IMG/VR virus record: IMGVR_UViG_3300025141_000367
Location: 1-34,808 of that record
Direction: 5' to 3' (one strand)
Origin: a virus
Length of the DNA: 34,808 bases
Positions 7,511 through 17,088 of the stretch are shown piece by piece (within the stretch, counting starts at the first letter, position 1; each line of letters starts with the position of its first letter). The notes under the pieces are model-generated. The model was given only the letters and a program-made list of their open reading frames with translations. It did no database searches and was not told the DNA's origin. Both the position numbers and the translations under genes were made by a program.

Positions 7511-10500
7511 CAAAATTTAATCCTAATATATTAGATGATCCCCTGGGAACAGGGCTTGAACTGGCTTTTGGTTTCCCAGAATGCTTAGTGAATCTTACTA
7601 AAGATTTATTATCCTTACTTCCTGGAGATATATTAGGAGGCATAGCTAAGGGTGTATCAGAGGGCAAGGACGCTGCACAGGACGCTATGGCTACTGTTTT
7701 TGAAACTATACATGACAAGCTAGGGATACTGGAATACGACTCCACTACAGGCAAGCTCAGTCTGCTAGGCAACTCTTCTCAGGCTGGAGTAGATAAACAA
7801 GCTGGTAGTGTATTGGGTAAGGTAGGAGAAACTCTAGGCTTTATAGCGGGTGCAGGGATGGCTCTTTATCAGGCTGGTCAAGATGTTTCTGATCAGATAG
7901 AAGCTATACAAAATTGTTTACAGGAATACGAAGATTACTTAGATGCTGAGAAGGGTGGAGAAGAATCCAGTAGTGTGACTAGAACTAAAGGGGAGTTTTT
8001 TGTATTAAAGGCTCAAGCTGCCGCTGCTCAAGCGTATATTGAAAAAGCAGATAGAGTGTTAGGTGATATCGCTACTGTCTTAGGAGAAAGATCTGAGAAC
8101 CCTGATCTAATTCCTATATTTGCTCCAGTTGATACACCCCCTGAAGAAGTTGATCCTATTTTCCGACTCACTTTTGGTCCACCAAAAGCGAAGACGGGTC
8201 AGTTTTTACTGTCGGTGGATGGGTTATACTACGATTCACAGACCAGAACCTACGCAGATGGTTCTCCAGTACCAACTACGGAAGATTTGAAGTTTATCCC
8301 TAATCAGGATAGATGGAAACTAGATCACTCCCCCAATTTAGGTGGTAGAGGAACAGCGTATTCCATAAAAGACTTAAATGATTATGTCGATACTATTTTT
8401 GATCCCAATAAAATAGATAATTCTACTTCTTTAGAGACTTTTTACGAAGCTGATCATTTTCTTCAAGTTTTAGAAGCTCAACGGAATCAAGTGATAAGTA
8501 ATTTAGGGAAAAATATAACGGAAATACAAGTCAGTGGATATTCTCCTGAATCGGCATTGCATATAAATTATACTGAGCAAATTAAATCTCAAAACGCTGC
8601 TTTTAATAGAAAAATACATAAAAGAAAGAAGCAAATTGAAGTGGCTGTTAAAGCTCCTGATTTATTTGGATCCACAACTGTATTTCCCATAGGAGAAATA
8701 CCTATTAATGATTTCTCTTATTTAAGTTCTATAAACTTAGATGTTGAATTAGAAAAGCAAAGAAATTTGGTTTTTGATCAGGGTGAGGTAAGTGGTATCA
8801 TACTTCCTATAGTTCCTACTTATGTTCATTCTGATGGGGTGGCTGATAAAGTAGTGTTAACTCCTTTAGAAATATCTGAGACTGGGGTGGGTAGCAATAT
8901 AGAAGGGGAAGGTCTTACTAGCTCTCCTATGCTATCTCTTACTACCAATGTAAACACGCACGGACTACAAGCTATTTATAATTTTGCTGATGTTAATACA
9001 CAGTCCCCAGCGTCTACTGAATTTAAAACATTAAATTGTGCTACCTTAGGGACATATAATAGAGCCCAATTAGTTTCAACAGACTTATCCCTTCTATATC
9101 AGAATGGTTTAGGTTTGCCGTATTTAACTGGTATACCTACATATTTTAAAAGAGATTCTAATTATATGTATAGGGGGGAAACTTGGAACAGTTGGCCTTT
9201 TGAAATTAGGAATTCTGGAAATTATGTTAAATTTCCTGATACAAGTTCCTTCCAAAACTTAATGTATTCTAAATCGGGGGCTACAGTAGATGTGTGGACA
9301 TATATACCAGGGCTTTTTGATAGCCAGGTGTATGCGGGGAATAATTTTTCTGAACATGCTATTGATACTAGTGCCTTTGGATATGACTTAAGTAGTGAAT
9401 CGGGATCATGGTGCGATCTTCATTACTATAGGGTCCTTTTAGGGTGTGAAAACACAGGAGGGGACAACTTAAATATAGATCAATCTTCTGTAATTATTGA
9501 TCGAGATTCTACTAATGTTCGTGGAATGGTAATGGGGTTCAGTAGAGACCCAAGAATGTTCTATGAAGATGGTATAGTTGCCCCTGCTGATACAGACCTT
9601 AATCCTAGACAGAATTTTGGTGGGTATGTAACCTCTGTCTCTACCATCCCCCCACCAGCTACCTGGACAGAAGGAAATAATGTGGAGGGTATATGGACAT
9701 TAAGTTCAGACGCTGGAACTCCCCTTCCTAATGCATTTTGGCAAGCTAGTGGTACTTTTATTACTAAAAAAGTTAATGGTGTTGCTGGGTCCGTAATATT
9801 TACATTAGGGGATGTTGGAGAAGGTTATACATCTTCTTCTAATGATACTTGTTGTGTTTTTTGGGCTTCTGGTGATGGGGGTGTTGCCTATGAGAATGTA
9901 GCTATAAGTGCTGTACCTTCTATAGCCCCGTTTAATCAAGATTATAATGTAGGAACTACTTCTTCTGTATTTTTCATTGCCCCAACCCAATCTTATAATA
10001 CTTCTACTGTAGGATTTGTAAAGAATGCAGATTGTAATACTGAAAGTGCTGATATACTTAAGTTTGTGGTATCCACTAAAAGTTCTGTTGGGGGAGTTGA
10101 TTTTGAGGATATAACATCTAAATTTGTAAACCTTCAGATAGTCTTTGACCCCATCAATGATTTGCTTAAGTTTTATGTGAATGGGGTGTTATTTAAACAG
10201 CAAGCCCTTTCTACAGTTTTTGGTGTTCCCATAGGTAGTGCGCCACAAGTACCCTCTTTTATTATCCCAAAAGATTACGCTACGAGCAGCTTTTATTACT
10301 CTAAAACTACTGTAACACAGTCTTCGGGTGCTGGAGCAGACCAAGTAGGCAATCAATCCCCAACAACATTATTTGATAATGGTCCCAATACTTACCCCCA
10401 ATTCACTCCTTGGGTTATGGGTGGGGGTTGGACGGATGGGAGACCTGTGGATTTAGCCACCTCCTCTGGAGGGTTTATGGATACTGGGGCTGGCATAATA

Positions 10501-10617
10501 AGCTCTTATAATGGGTATGTAGGAAATGTAAAATTTTATAATAGAGCCCTAAATAAAACAGAGGTACTTAATAACTATAAAGCCCAGAAGGACTTTTTTG
10601 AGAATATAGATTTTTAA
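7507..10617 (+). CDS. Large virion structural protein with LamG-like C-terminal domain
   Basis: A 1036-residue protein. Residues 1-200 are helical, with amphipathic and glycine/alanine-rich segments (LGKVGETLGFIAGAGMALYQ) and an alanine-rich coiled stretch near residues 155-180. The middle is charged and helical. From about residue 570 to the end the protein becomes a beta-sandwich of concanavalin/LamG type: it begins GNYVKFPDTSSFQNL and ends with GYVGNVKFYNRALNKTEVLN, the usual last strand and helix of LamG-like jelly rolls. LamG-like domains in phage tails usually bind glycans or form adhesive or decoration modules. It sits between the spike and gp25, so it may be a baseplate-attached adhesin or peripheral baseplate protein. 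It is coupled upstream (ATGA) and is two bases from gp25. The N-terminal half is unrecognised. Confidence 0.6.
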   Translation: MTKFNPNILDDPLGTGLELAFGFPECLVNLTKDLLSLLPGDILGGIAKGVSEGKDAAQDAMATVFETIHDKLGILEYDSTTGKLSLLGNSSQAGVDKQAGSVLGKVGETLGFIAGAGMALYQAGQDVSDQIEAIQNCLQEYEDYLDAEKGGEESSSVTRTKGEFFVLKAQAAAAQAYIEKADRVLGDIATVLGERSENPDLIPIFAPVDTPPEEVDPIFRLTFGPPKAKTGQFLLSVDGLYYDSQTRTYADGSPVPTTEDLKFIPNQDRWKLDHSPNLGGRGTAYSIKDLNDYVDTIFDPNKIDNSTSLETFYEADHFLQVLEAQRNQVISNLGKNITEIQVSGYSPESALHINYTEQIKSQNAAFNRKIHKRKKQIEVAVKAPDLFGSTTVFPIGEIPINDFSYLSSINLDVELEKQRNLVFDQGEVSGIILPIVPTYVHSDGVADKVVLTPLEISETGVGSNIEGEGLTSSPMLSLTTNVNTHGLQAIYNFADVNTQSPASTEFKTLNCATLGTYNRAQLVSTDLSLLYQNGLGLPYLTGIPTYFKRDSNYMYRGETWNSWPFEIRNSGNYVKFPDTSSFQNLMYSKSGATVDVWTYIPGLFDSQVYAGNNFSEHAIDTSAFGYDLSSESGSWCDLHYYRVLLGCENTGGDNLNIDQSSVIIDRDSTNVRGMVMGFSRDPRMFYEDGIVAPADTDLNPRQNFGGYVTSVSTIPPPATWTEGNNVEGIWTLSSDAGTPLPNAFWQASGTFITKKVNGVAGSVIFTLGDVGEGYTSSSNDTCCVFWASGDGGVAYENVAISAVPSIAPFNQDYNVGTTSSVFFIAPTQSYNTSTVGFVKNADCNTESADILKFVVSTKSSVGGVDFEDITSKFVNLQIVFDPINDLLKFYVNGVLFKQQALSTVFGVPIGSAPQVPSFIIPKDYATSSFYYSKTTVTQSSGAGADQVGNQSPTTLFDNGPNTYPQFTPWVMGGGWTDGRPVDLATSSGGFMDTGAGIISSYNGYVGNVKFYNRALNKTEVLNNYKAQKDFFENIDF

Positions 10618-10619
10618 TT

Positions 10620-11063
10620 ATGGTATTATACGGAAAAGTAGCAACTAAAATAACTAAAGAATCAATAGTTTCTGGCCCCAAAGCTAAGAGGATTGGTTTA
10701 CAATGGCCCTCTAAACAGGAAATCGTGGAACCTTTTTTTGATAAGTCTAGTGGTTATTCGTTAATTAAAGATCAAATAAGACAATTCATACTTACGAGCA
10801 AAGGAGAACGGGTTATGATGCCTGATTTTGGAACAAGTTTAATGAATTTTGTATTTGAACCCTTTACATCTTCTTTAGCAAGCTTATTAGCCAACGAAAT
10901 AATAGAAGGAATGGTTAAATATATTCCTAATGTTAGAGTTAGTCGGGTTAGGTTCTTTCAAGATGACAATATTCACGGGTTCGGGCTTCCTGGAATACGA
11001 GTACAGGTGGCTGTAAGCCCTGTGAAGTCGTCCGACATTATAAATATACAGGTAACAATATGA
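10620..11063 (+). CDS. 25: gp25-like baseplate wedge protein
   Basis: A 147-residue protein of the gp25/GpW lysozyme-like wedge family. The diagnostic stretch is residues 62-80: GERVMMPDFGTSLMNFVFEP, matching the family pattern 'G-E-R-v-m-x-P-x-f-G-t-x-l-x-x-x-l-F-E-P'. The following helix and the strand YIPNVRVSRV complete the domain. About 40 residues precede it, slightly more than in T4 gp25 (132 residues). gp25 forms the inner wedge core with gp6 and gp7 and contacts the first sheath ring. The end overlaps the gp6-like start by ATGA, matching the common gp25-gp6 gene pair. Confidence 0.9.
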   Translation: MVLYGKVATKITKESIVSGPKAKRIGLQWPSKQEIVEPFFDKSSGYSLIKDQIRQFILTSKGERVMMPDFGTSLMNFVFEPFTSSLASLLANEIIEGMVKYIPNVRVSRVRFFQDDNIHGFGLPGIRVQVAVSPVKSSDIINIQVTI

Positions 11064-12670
11064 GTAATCCTTACGCCAGCCAAACAGTCCCCTTTACTGA
11101 TGTAACTTCTGATTTTCAGAAATTAGCTACTATCCCAGACAGCTTAAAAGATACTTATATTGATTATGGGGCTACAGACTTTGCCTCTCTTAGAAATGCA
11201 TTAATTAAATATATTAATGCGGTATACCCAACAGAATATAACAACTTTGTAGAGTCTGATTTAGGAATGATGTTAATTGAGATTGTATCTTATATGGGGG
11301 CAGTTATGTCCCTTAAATCAGATATGTTGGCTAATGAAAATTTTATAACGACTGCTAAAGATATAGATAGTGTTAGAAAGCTATTTAATCTTGTGGGTAT
11401 TTCTATGAATGGTCCTACTTCGGCTCAAACTTCTCCTAAAGTTTATGTTGATGGGGTAGCTACTTTAATTAAAAGTTTAGAGTTAACTCCCTCTGAAAGG
11501 GTGTTTACTGTTAACTCTCCTCAAGATGGTGAAGTTCTTACTTATACAATGTATAGAATTAGTGATGGGGTTATAGATAATGTAAATAGTAATGGAACTA
11601 TACAATTACAAACCCAGAGTGCCCCAGATAGAGAGTATTATGTAGACGCGGTACTATTAGAAGGAGCTTTTGGTTATCAAACTGGGACATTCTCTCAAGT
11701 AGATACTTTTAAATCAATAACTTTAGAGGAAAGTCCAGTTATACAAAATAGTGTAGAGGTTTATGTAGATATGCCTACAGTACCTTCGGTAGATGGCGCA
11801 TACAGACAGGTTAATAATTTATACCAAGCATCTTCTACAAATGATAAGGTTTTTGAGGTAGTTTACAATGACAACTATGCAGCTAGAATAGTGTTTGGTG
11901 ATGGTAGTAACGGGGTGTCCCCACCAGCACTAGCTAATTATACGGTCACTTATAGGGTTGGTGGTGGATCTAGGGGAAATCTTCCCGCTAATTATATTAA
12001 CGGAGTGGGTACTGGGACATATGATGGGGGCGAAAAATCTATAAGGATAGTTCAAGATTCTATATCTACTGGTGGCTCAGACGCTGAAACTGTAGATCAT
12101 GCTAAAACATTTGGCCCCCTTTTCTTTAAAACCCAAGATAGAATAGTCTCTTTAGAGGATTATAAAGCTTACGCTAATAATTTTACCTCTCCCTTAGGCA
12201 CTACAGGAAGGGCTACCGCAGTTACCCGTCAGGCGTACTCGTCTGCCAACATCATAGATTTATATCTTTTAGAAAAGGCTAGTACTACTCAATTCCAGAA
12301 AGCCTCATTATCGTTTAAGGACGCTATGCTAACAGCTTTAGAAAGTAAAAAGATGTTAACTGATGAGGTAGTTTTGGTAGATGGTCTTATTAGAACTTTA
12401 GATTTAGTAGTTACGATAAATGTAGATAAGAAATTTGAAGGTATGGAAGGAACTGTTACTTCCAGAGTGGCAGATAGGATACAAAATTATTTCTTAGTAG
12501 ATAATTGGGATTTTGGGGACCCCCTGATTATATCAGATCTTAATAGACATATCTTTGAGACAGATGATGTTCGATTTTCTAGTGTGGACAACATAACTTC
12601 CAACGTACCAGTTGAATTTAATGAAATTATTCAATTAAATAATGTTTCGGTAAATGTAGCTCTGGTCTAA
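11060..12670 (+). CDS. 6: gp6-like baseplate wedge protein (baseplate J family)
   Basis: A 536-residue protein. Near residues 58-100 it has NNFVESDLGMMLIEIVSYMG followed by NENFITTAKDIDSVRKL, the typical baseplate J opening ('f-x-x-S-d-x-G-x-m-l-i-e', then a helix rich in N/E-N). Residues about 245-320 contain a strand-rich region with FGDGSNGVSPP and YRVGGGSRGNLPAN, the 'G-d-G-x-x-G-x-x-P ... Y-r-x-G-g-g-x-x-G-N' motif of gp6/J proteins. Later comes EDYKAYANNF, another conserved J element. gp6 makes the iris-like ring of wedge dimers. The gene is flanked by gp25 (ATGA) and the gp7-like gene (TAATG), the standard order. It is slightly shorter than T4 gp6 (660 residues). Confidence 0.9.
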   Translation: MSNPYASQTVPFTDVTSDFQKLATIPDSLKDTYIDYGATDFASLRNALIKYINAVYPTEYNNFVESDLGMMLIEIVSYMGAVMSLKSDMLANENFITTAKDIDSVRKLFNLVGISMNGPTSAQTSPKVYVDGVATLIKSLELTPSERVFTVNSPQDGEVLTYTMYRISDGVIDNVNSNGTIQLQTQSAPDREYYVDAVLLEGAFGYQTGTFSQVDTFKSITLEESPVIQNSVEVYVDMPTVPSVDGAYRQVNNLYQASSTNDKVFEVVYNDNYAARIVFGDGSNGVSPPALANYTVTYRVGGGSRGNLPANYINGVGTGTYDGGEKSIRIVQDSISTGGSDAETVDHAKTFGPLFFKTQDRIVSLEDYKAYANNFTSPLGTTGRATAVTRQAYSSANIIDLYLLEKASTTQFQKASLSFKDAMLTALESKKMLTDEVVLVDGLIRTLDLVVTINVDKKFEGMEGTVTSRVADRIQNYFLVDNWDFGDPLIISDLNRHIFETDDVRFSSVDNITSNVPVEFNEIIQLNNVSVNVALV

Positions 12671-15600
12671 TGTCACAAAAATACTTCAAGAGAAATTATA
12701 AGGATGCTTTAGAGAGTATCATCCCCACTATCTACTTTTCTACAGAGGTGGAAACTAGTGGTATGGCTGTATCCCAGGTCGATACCTTAATTAATAGCCA
12801 TATTAACTTTTGTATAAACCAACCTTCTTTATTGGGGATCTCTGCGGTAGGAGAATTTTCTTCTATTAACACTGTTTCAGGAATAACTAGATGGTTTTTA
12901 CCTGAAAATATAGATAAAGATAAATTAACTCCTTTAGAGTTTGAAATACAAGTACTTCACAAACTAGGCTTGTGTACAGGAAAGCAATTTGGTCAGCCCT
13001 GTACTTACTTTAATTGTTCTAGTACAGATTGTCAAGAAGATATTTCTGGTATTCCGTATAATAAATTACTTTCTTTTTTTAAGACAAAAGTATTACCTAA
13101 AATTGTACTAAACTCTAATAGTTTAGCTGATACCACCGTTAGTGCATTTTCTAATACTGCATCAGGAACTCATGAGCATCTTATTAACTCCTTAGGGTGG
13201 GCGTATTTTTTAAATACTTCTGCCGATGTTGAAGATCCATCAGGGTATGTAGCAAGTGCGCTTACCGACATGTATATGTCTGGTACTAACTTTTTAATGA
13301 AAGAAGGTATTAAGGGTGCCGCACACTATACCTGGAAAAACTGGACTTCTTTATCCTCCATATCTATAGGATTACTCCCGTCTAATTATTATTCTGGAAC
13401 TGGAGAGTATGTTAGCGGTACGCAGGGGCTAGACAGATTAAAGACTCTTATTGATGTAATATACTCAGATCAAGTTGCTACAAGAGACGATGACTATGTA
13501 TCAGTAGCATTTGAGGATTATATACAGAACGGATTCTTATTAGATAATAGAGAGCGAACAGGACCTCTTAGTAAATTTATCGAAGGGGTGGCGTATTCCC
13601 TGTTTGATATTAATAATGAGTCCCAAAAGATACAGTCCTTATACGATCTAGATAAGTGCCCAGACAATCTATTAAAGTATGTAGCTGAATTAATAGGGTG
13701 GAGTCTTAAGGGAAGTAATCCTAGGGGGTGGAGACGGCAGCTTAGGTATGCAGTAAAGTTATATAAACAAAAAGGAACTAAGGAAGGTCTGTACAATGCT
13801 ATGACTACGGTACTCCCTGGTACTTCTTTGGAGATGTCTACTATATCGGAATTTTATGAGTCTTATATACCTTTTTTAATGTACTACTTAATAAAGACCG
13901 ATAGTTCTTTATTTAATTCCTTTGTTTCTTGGTCCCCTAGTCATGCCTCTGTGTATACAAGTGGGGAGTATAGCTATTCTGACATGGATCATAATATCAG
14001 ACTAGTTATTGACCATTTGATGTTACGAGCTACTAAAAAGTTTAACAGTTTATTTTATGTACGAAACTTTGAGTTTGATCCAAATAACCCAGACTTTATA
14101 TTTAATTATAGAGGACGAAATTTCCCCATACCTCCTTGGGAAGAGATAAAATTTTATAAATCTTGTGATGTTACTACTAACTTATTGACATTTTTTAAAG
14201 ATGAATTAATTTGTTTAGGGGTATCTCATATACATGCTACAAACTTCTTTAACTATGTATTAGAAAATACTGTTAATAATAGTTATTTACCTTCTTATAG
14301 TAATTCCTTCTTATTCTTTACGAGTGGATTGAATACTGCCCCTAATGAAACTTATATCTTAGATAACAGGGAGGCGAATAAGTATAATTTCTTATCTATG
14401 TGGAATAGTAAGTCTTCCACTTTTAATGTAAGTGTATCGTCAGGAACTTTTGATACACAATTTTTTAATGATACTATCTTCACTAAGAATGATTTCTTCC
14501 AAGCTCTTTCTATAGTGGACGACTTCTCTCCAGCAAAGGCTATATCCAGAACCCATGTGGACATGCTTCACACAGACTACATGAGGACCGCTGTATACAC
14601 TTGTCCAAGTACACGGTTCTGGATGCAGGACATAACCGTATCAGGCTTACAGGGAGCTTCCATGGCTTCTGGTATGGACATGCTGAGTATCTCTGGGGCT
14701 AAGGGAGCAGATTACAACTACACGCTTGACAACTCTGGGAGAGCGGCTAATGACCATACTAATTTACCTGTATTTCTAAGAGGGTTTGTTGATTCTCCTT
14801 TAGATTATTCCCAAATGGAGGGTTCCGCAGTTAGTGCTGCCCCCCTTGTTGATGTCTTTAGAACAAATAAAAGAAGAAGAAACTTTTCTAACAACCTTGA
14901 AAAAGGTGGGTGGTACAACCGAACTGGGTACAATATGCCAACCTACTATAACTTAAGTTCTGGTGGTGGAGGTAATCCTGAATTTTGTGTTCAAGGATTT
15001 GTAAACGAGCAGTATGTGTTTAATCCAGTAATTAATTTTAAAAATTTATATGAAGTAAGCGCATGGCCTTTTGATACTGATTTATGGTCTAATTGTTATA
15101 CTCTTAATAGTACCCTTATTGATAATAATATTCCTGTCTCTTCTACTTTTGATGTAAGAGGAAGTAATGCTTTGTCTGCTGATTCCTGTAATGATTATGC
15201 GAGACGAGATAGGCCCCCAGAGTTTGCCGCGTTTTTGCATAAACTTTTAGATAAAAAATATACTAAAGAAGCAGAACGAGTATATGAAGTTAATAAATTT
15301 TTAATTGACACTTCTGCTTTCTTGAATCCAATCACTTGTATAAAAAATAGATTATGGAGTAAAACTACGGACTCGTTTGATGTATTGTATGATATTATCT
15401 TGGGCAAAAGAATATTTAGTATAGGCTCCAAAGATGGAATGCATAAGATGTTTAAAGATTATATCAGTTACTTTACTGGTACTGGTATAGGCAATGGTCT
15501 TTTGGATACTTATGAAGGGGGAGGTGCTGATATACTATCGCATACATATGGACCGTTATTTCTCAATGGTAGATTTACTACGGATGGGTCTGGTATAGAT

Positions 15601-17088
15601 GTAAGTTCTGATTTAATCAGTGATAGTGTTTATAATGAAAAAACCTTTACCATATCTTCACTTGATAATTTAAATAATATTAAGGCTTATTATAAGCAAG
15701 ACATGTTTGTAGGGGCTAGAGAAGTTAGAAACCCGTATGTTCTTTCTGGTGTAGAATTAGTAGACGCTTATGATGGCACTTCAGAGTTTTCTATATTTAG
15801 GTTGGGGTCAGACCAAGCATCCCCCAATAGAGATAATTATAATATACACAACACATTGTGTGTATTAGATCCTCAGGGACAGTTCCCTAGATATAGATTC
15901 AATCTAAAGGATTATGGAGAAGTTACAAATTCTATATTACCAGAACGAAAGTATAAGTTAGATCTTAATGCGTTAATCGGGAGAAAAAATTCAGATACTT
16001 TAGGTGGGGGATCTTTTGGGGTGTGGATACACACTGGGATGGAAACTGATCTAGATGGTAATAAAATGTTTTGGACTTTTATGCCTAATGGAGAGTGGGG
16101 AAGAATATTAGTGAAGGATATACAAGATGAAGGGAGCATAAATTATGTAAAACAATCTTTATCCCATTCCTTGGATTTTTCAGAACTATATTCAATAAGT
16201 TTAGAGGAGTGCTTTGCTGAAGAAGCTGACAAAGAGGTTATAGGAGTTTTACAAAAAGATGATTTTAGAACGGGATCAGTTATATTTAATACATATAATA
16301 ATAAGATTAAGTTGCCATTAAATTATTATGAAATGGAAAATCAAATACATAGAACATCTCAAAATTATATAGTAGAAGTATTTATGTATGACAATAGTGA
16401 TCCTGATTTATTCTCTGTAATTGATTATGTTTCTACTAAGGATTTAAGGCAATATAATAGAGCATTTATTAAGCACCCAATTACCTATCATAAATACGAT
16501 AAATATAAAGATCCTATTGTTAATGATATAGATTTTTATGATAGTAGTGGTGGCTTAATAGGGTCTGGTATAAGTTTATCTGCTGACTCTAATGGAAATA
16601 TTACTACTTTGGGAGGAGATAAGGTTACTGCTCATATAGCTACAGTACTTGGTCCCGCTATATCAACGGGTATTCTATATTCTCAAGTCTCTATGACGAC
16701 TAATGCCTCCTGGGAAAAAGACCAAAACTCAAGGACTATATATTTTGGATCTAGATTATATGATGGTATATTTACACTAAATTCTTCATCCGTTGAGTCT
16801 CCTTCGTCTATAACAATAGTAGGGAAAACTAAAGGTTCTAATATATCTGTAAATGAGACATTATATGTGTCTTTAGATCCTGAAGAGGTTTTGATAATAC
16901 TTAGAGAATTCAAAAGACTACAAGCAGAGATGGGAGCTAGGAATAAAGCTATTAGCGCAGCAGAGTTTGGACCAGAGGGCGGTAGCAGATTGAATTATAG
17001 AGATGCTCCTATGTGGGGTCAGACTGGGGGCTATGCTACTTTCGAAACTGATGCTAGACAATACACAAGGATAAATGTGGAAAACTAA
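12670..17088 (+). CDS. 7: gp7-like baseplate wedge protein with P2 gpI-like region
   Basis: A 1472-residue protein following gp6. Residues about 317-385 contain LDKCPDNLLKYVAELIGW followed by WRRQLRYAVKLYKQKGT and EGLYNAMTTVLPG. This is the phage P2 gpI/tail-protein-I pattern ('cp-x-x-l-x-x-l-a-x-x-l-g ... W-r-x-x-l-x-x-a-x-x-l-y-r-x-K-G-T-x-x-g-l'), which in T4 belongs to gp7. T4 gp7 has 1032 residues, so this copy is about 440 longer. A cluster C-x8-C-x4-C-x4-C at residues 102-121 could bind metal. The long C-terminal part is beta-rich and not recognised. A short region near 14560-14760 is much richer in G+C than its surroundings. It starts and ends with TAATG couplings. Confidence 0.75.
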   Translation: MSQKYFKRNYKDALESIIPTIYFSTEVETSGMAVSQVDTLINSHINFCINQPSLLGISAVGEFSSINTVSGITRWFLPENIDKDKLTPLEFEIQVLHKLGLCTGKQFGQPCTYFNCSSTDCQEDISGIPYNKLLSFFKTKVLPKIVLNSNSLADTTVSAFSNTASGTHEHLINSLGWAYFLNTSADVEDPSGYVASALTDMYMSGTNFLMKEGIKGAAHYTWKNWTSLSSISIGLLPSNYYSGTGEYVSGTQGLDRLKTLIDVIYSDQVATRDDDYVSVAFEDYIQNGFLLDNRERTGPLSKFIEGVAYSLFDINNESQKIQSLYDLDKCPDNLLKYVAELIGWSLKGSNPRGWRRQLRYAVKLYKQKGTKEGLYNAMTTVLPGTSLEMSTISEFYESYIPFLMYYLIKTDSSLFNSFVSWSPSHASVYTSGEYSYSDMDHNIRLVIDHLMLRATKKFNSLFYVRNFEFDPNNPDFIFNYRGRNFPIPPWEEIKFYKSCDVTTNLLTFFKDELICLGVSHIHATNFFNYVLENTVNNSYLPSYSNSFLFFTSGLNTAPNETYILDNREANKYNFLSMWNSKSSTFNVSVSSGTFDTQFFNDTIFTKNDFFQALSIVDDFSPAKAISRTHVDMLHTDYMRTAVYTCPSTRFWMQDITVSGLQGASMASGMDMLSISGAKGADYNYTLDNSGRAANDHTNLPVFLRGFVDSPLDYSQMEGSAVSAAPLVDVFRTNKRRRNFSNNLEKGGWYNRTGYNMPTYYNLSSGGGGNPEFCVQGFVNEQYVFNPVINFKNLYEVSAWPFDTDLWSNCYTLNSTLIDNNIPVSSTFDVRGSNALSADSCNDYARRDRPPEFAAFLHKLLDKKYTKEAERVYEVNKFLIDTSAFLNPITCIKNRLWSKTTDSFDVLYDIILGKRIFSIGSKDGMHKMFKDYISYFTGTGIGNGLLDTYEGGGADILSHTYGPLFLNGRFTTDGSGIDVSSDLISDSVYNEKTFTISSLDNLNNIKAYYKQDMFVGAREVRNPYVLSGVELVDAYDGTSEFSIFRLGSDQASPNRDNYNIHNTLCVLDPQGQFPRYRFNLKDYGEVTNSILPERKYKLDLNALIGRKNSDTLGGGSFGVWIHTGMETDLDGNKMFWTFMPNGEWGRILVKDIQDEGSINYVKQSLSHSLDFSELYSISLEECFAEEADKEVIGVLQKDDFRTGSVIFNTYNNKIKLPLNYYEMENQIHRTSQNYIVEVFMYDNSDPDLFSVIDYVSTKDLRQYNRAFIKHPITYHKYDKYKDPIVNDIDFYDSSGGLIGSGISLSADSNGNITTLGGDKVTAHIATVLGPAISTGILYSQVSMTTNASWEKDQNSRTIYFGSRLYDGIFTLNSSSVESPSSITIVGKTKGSNISVNETLYVSLDPEEVLIILREFKRLQAEMGARNKAISAAEFGPEGGSRLNYRDAPMWGQTGGYATFETDARQYTRINVEN

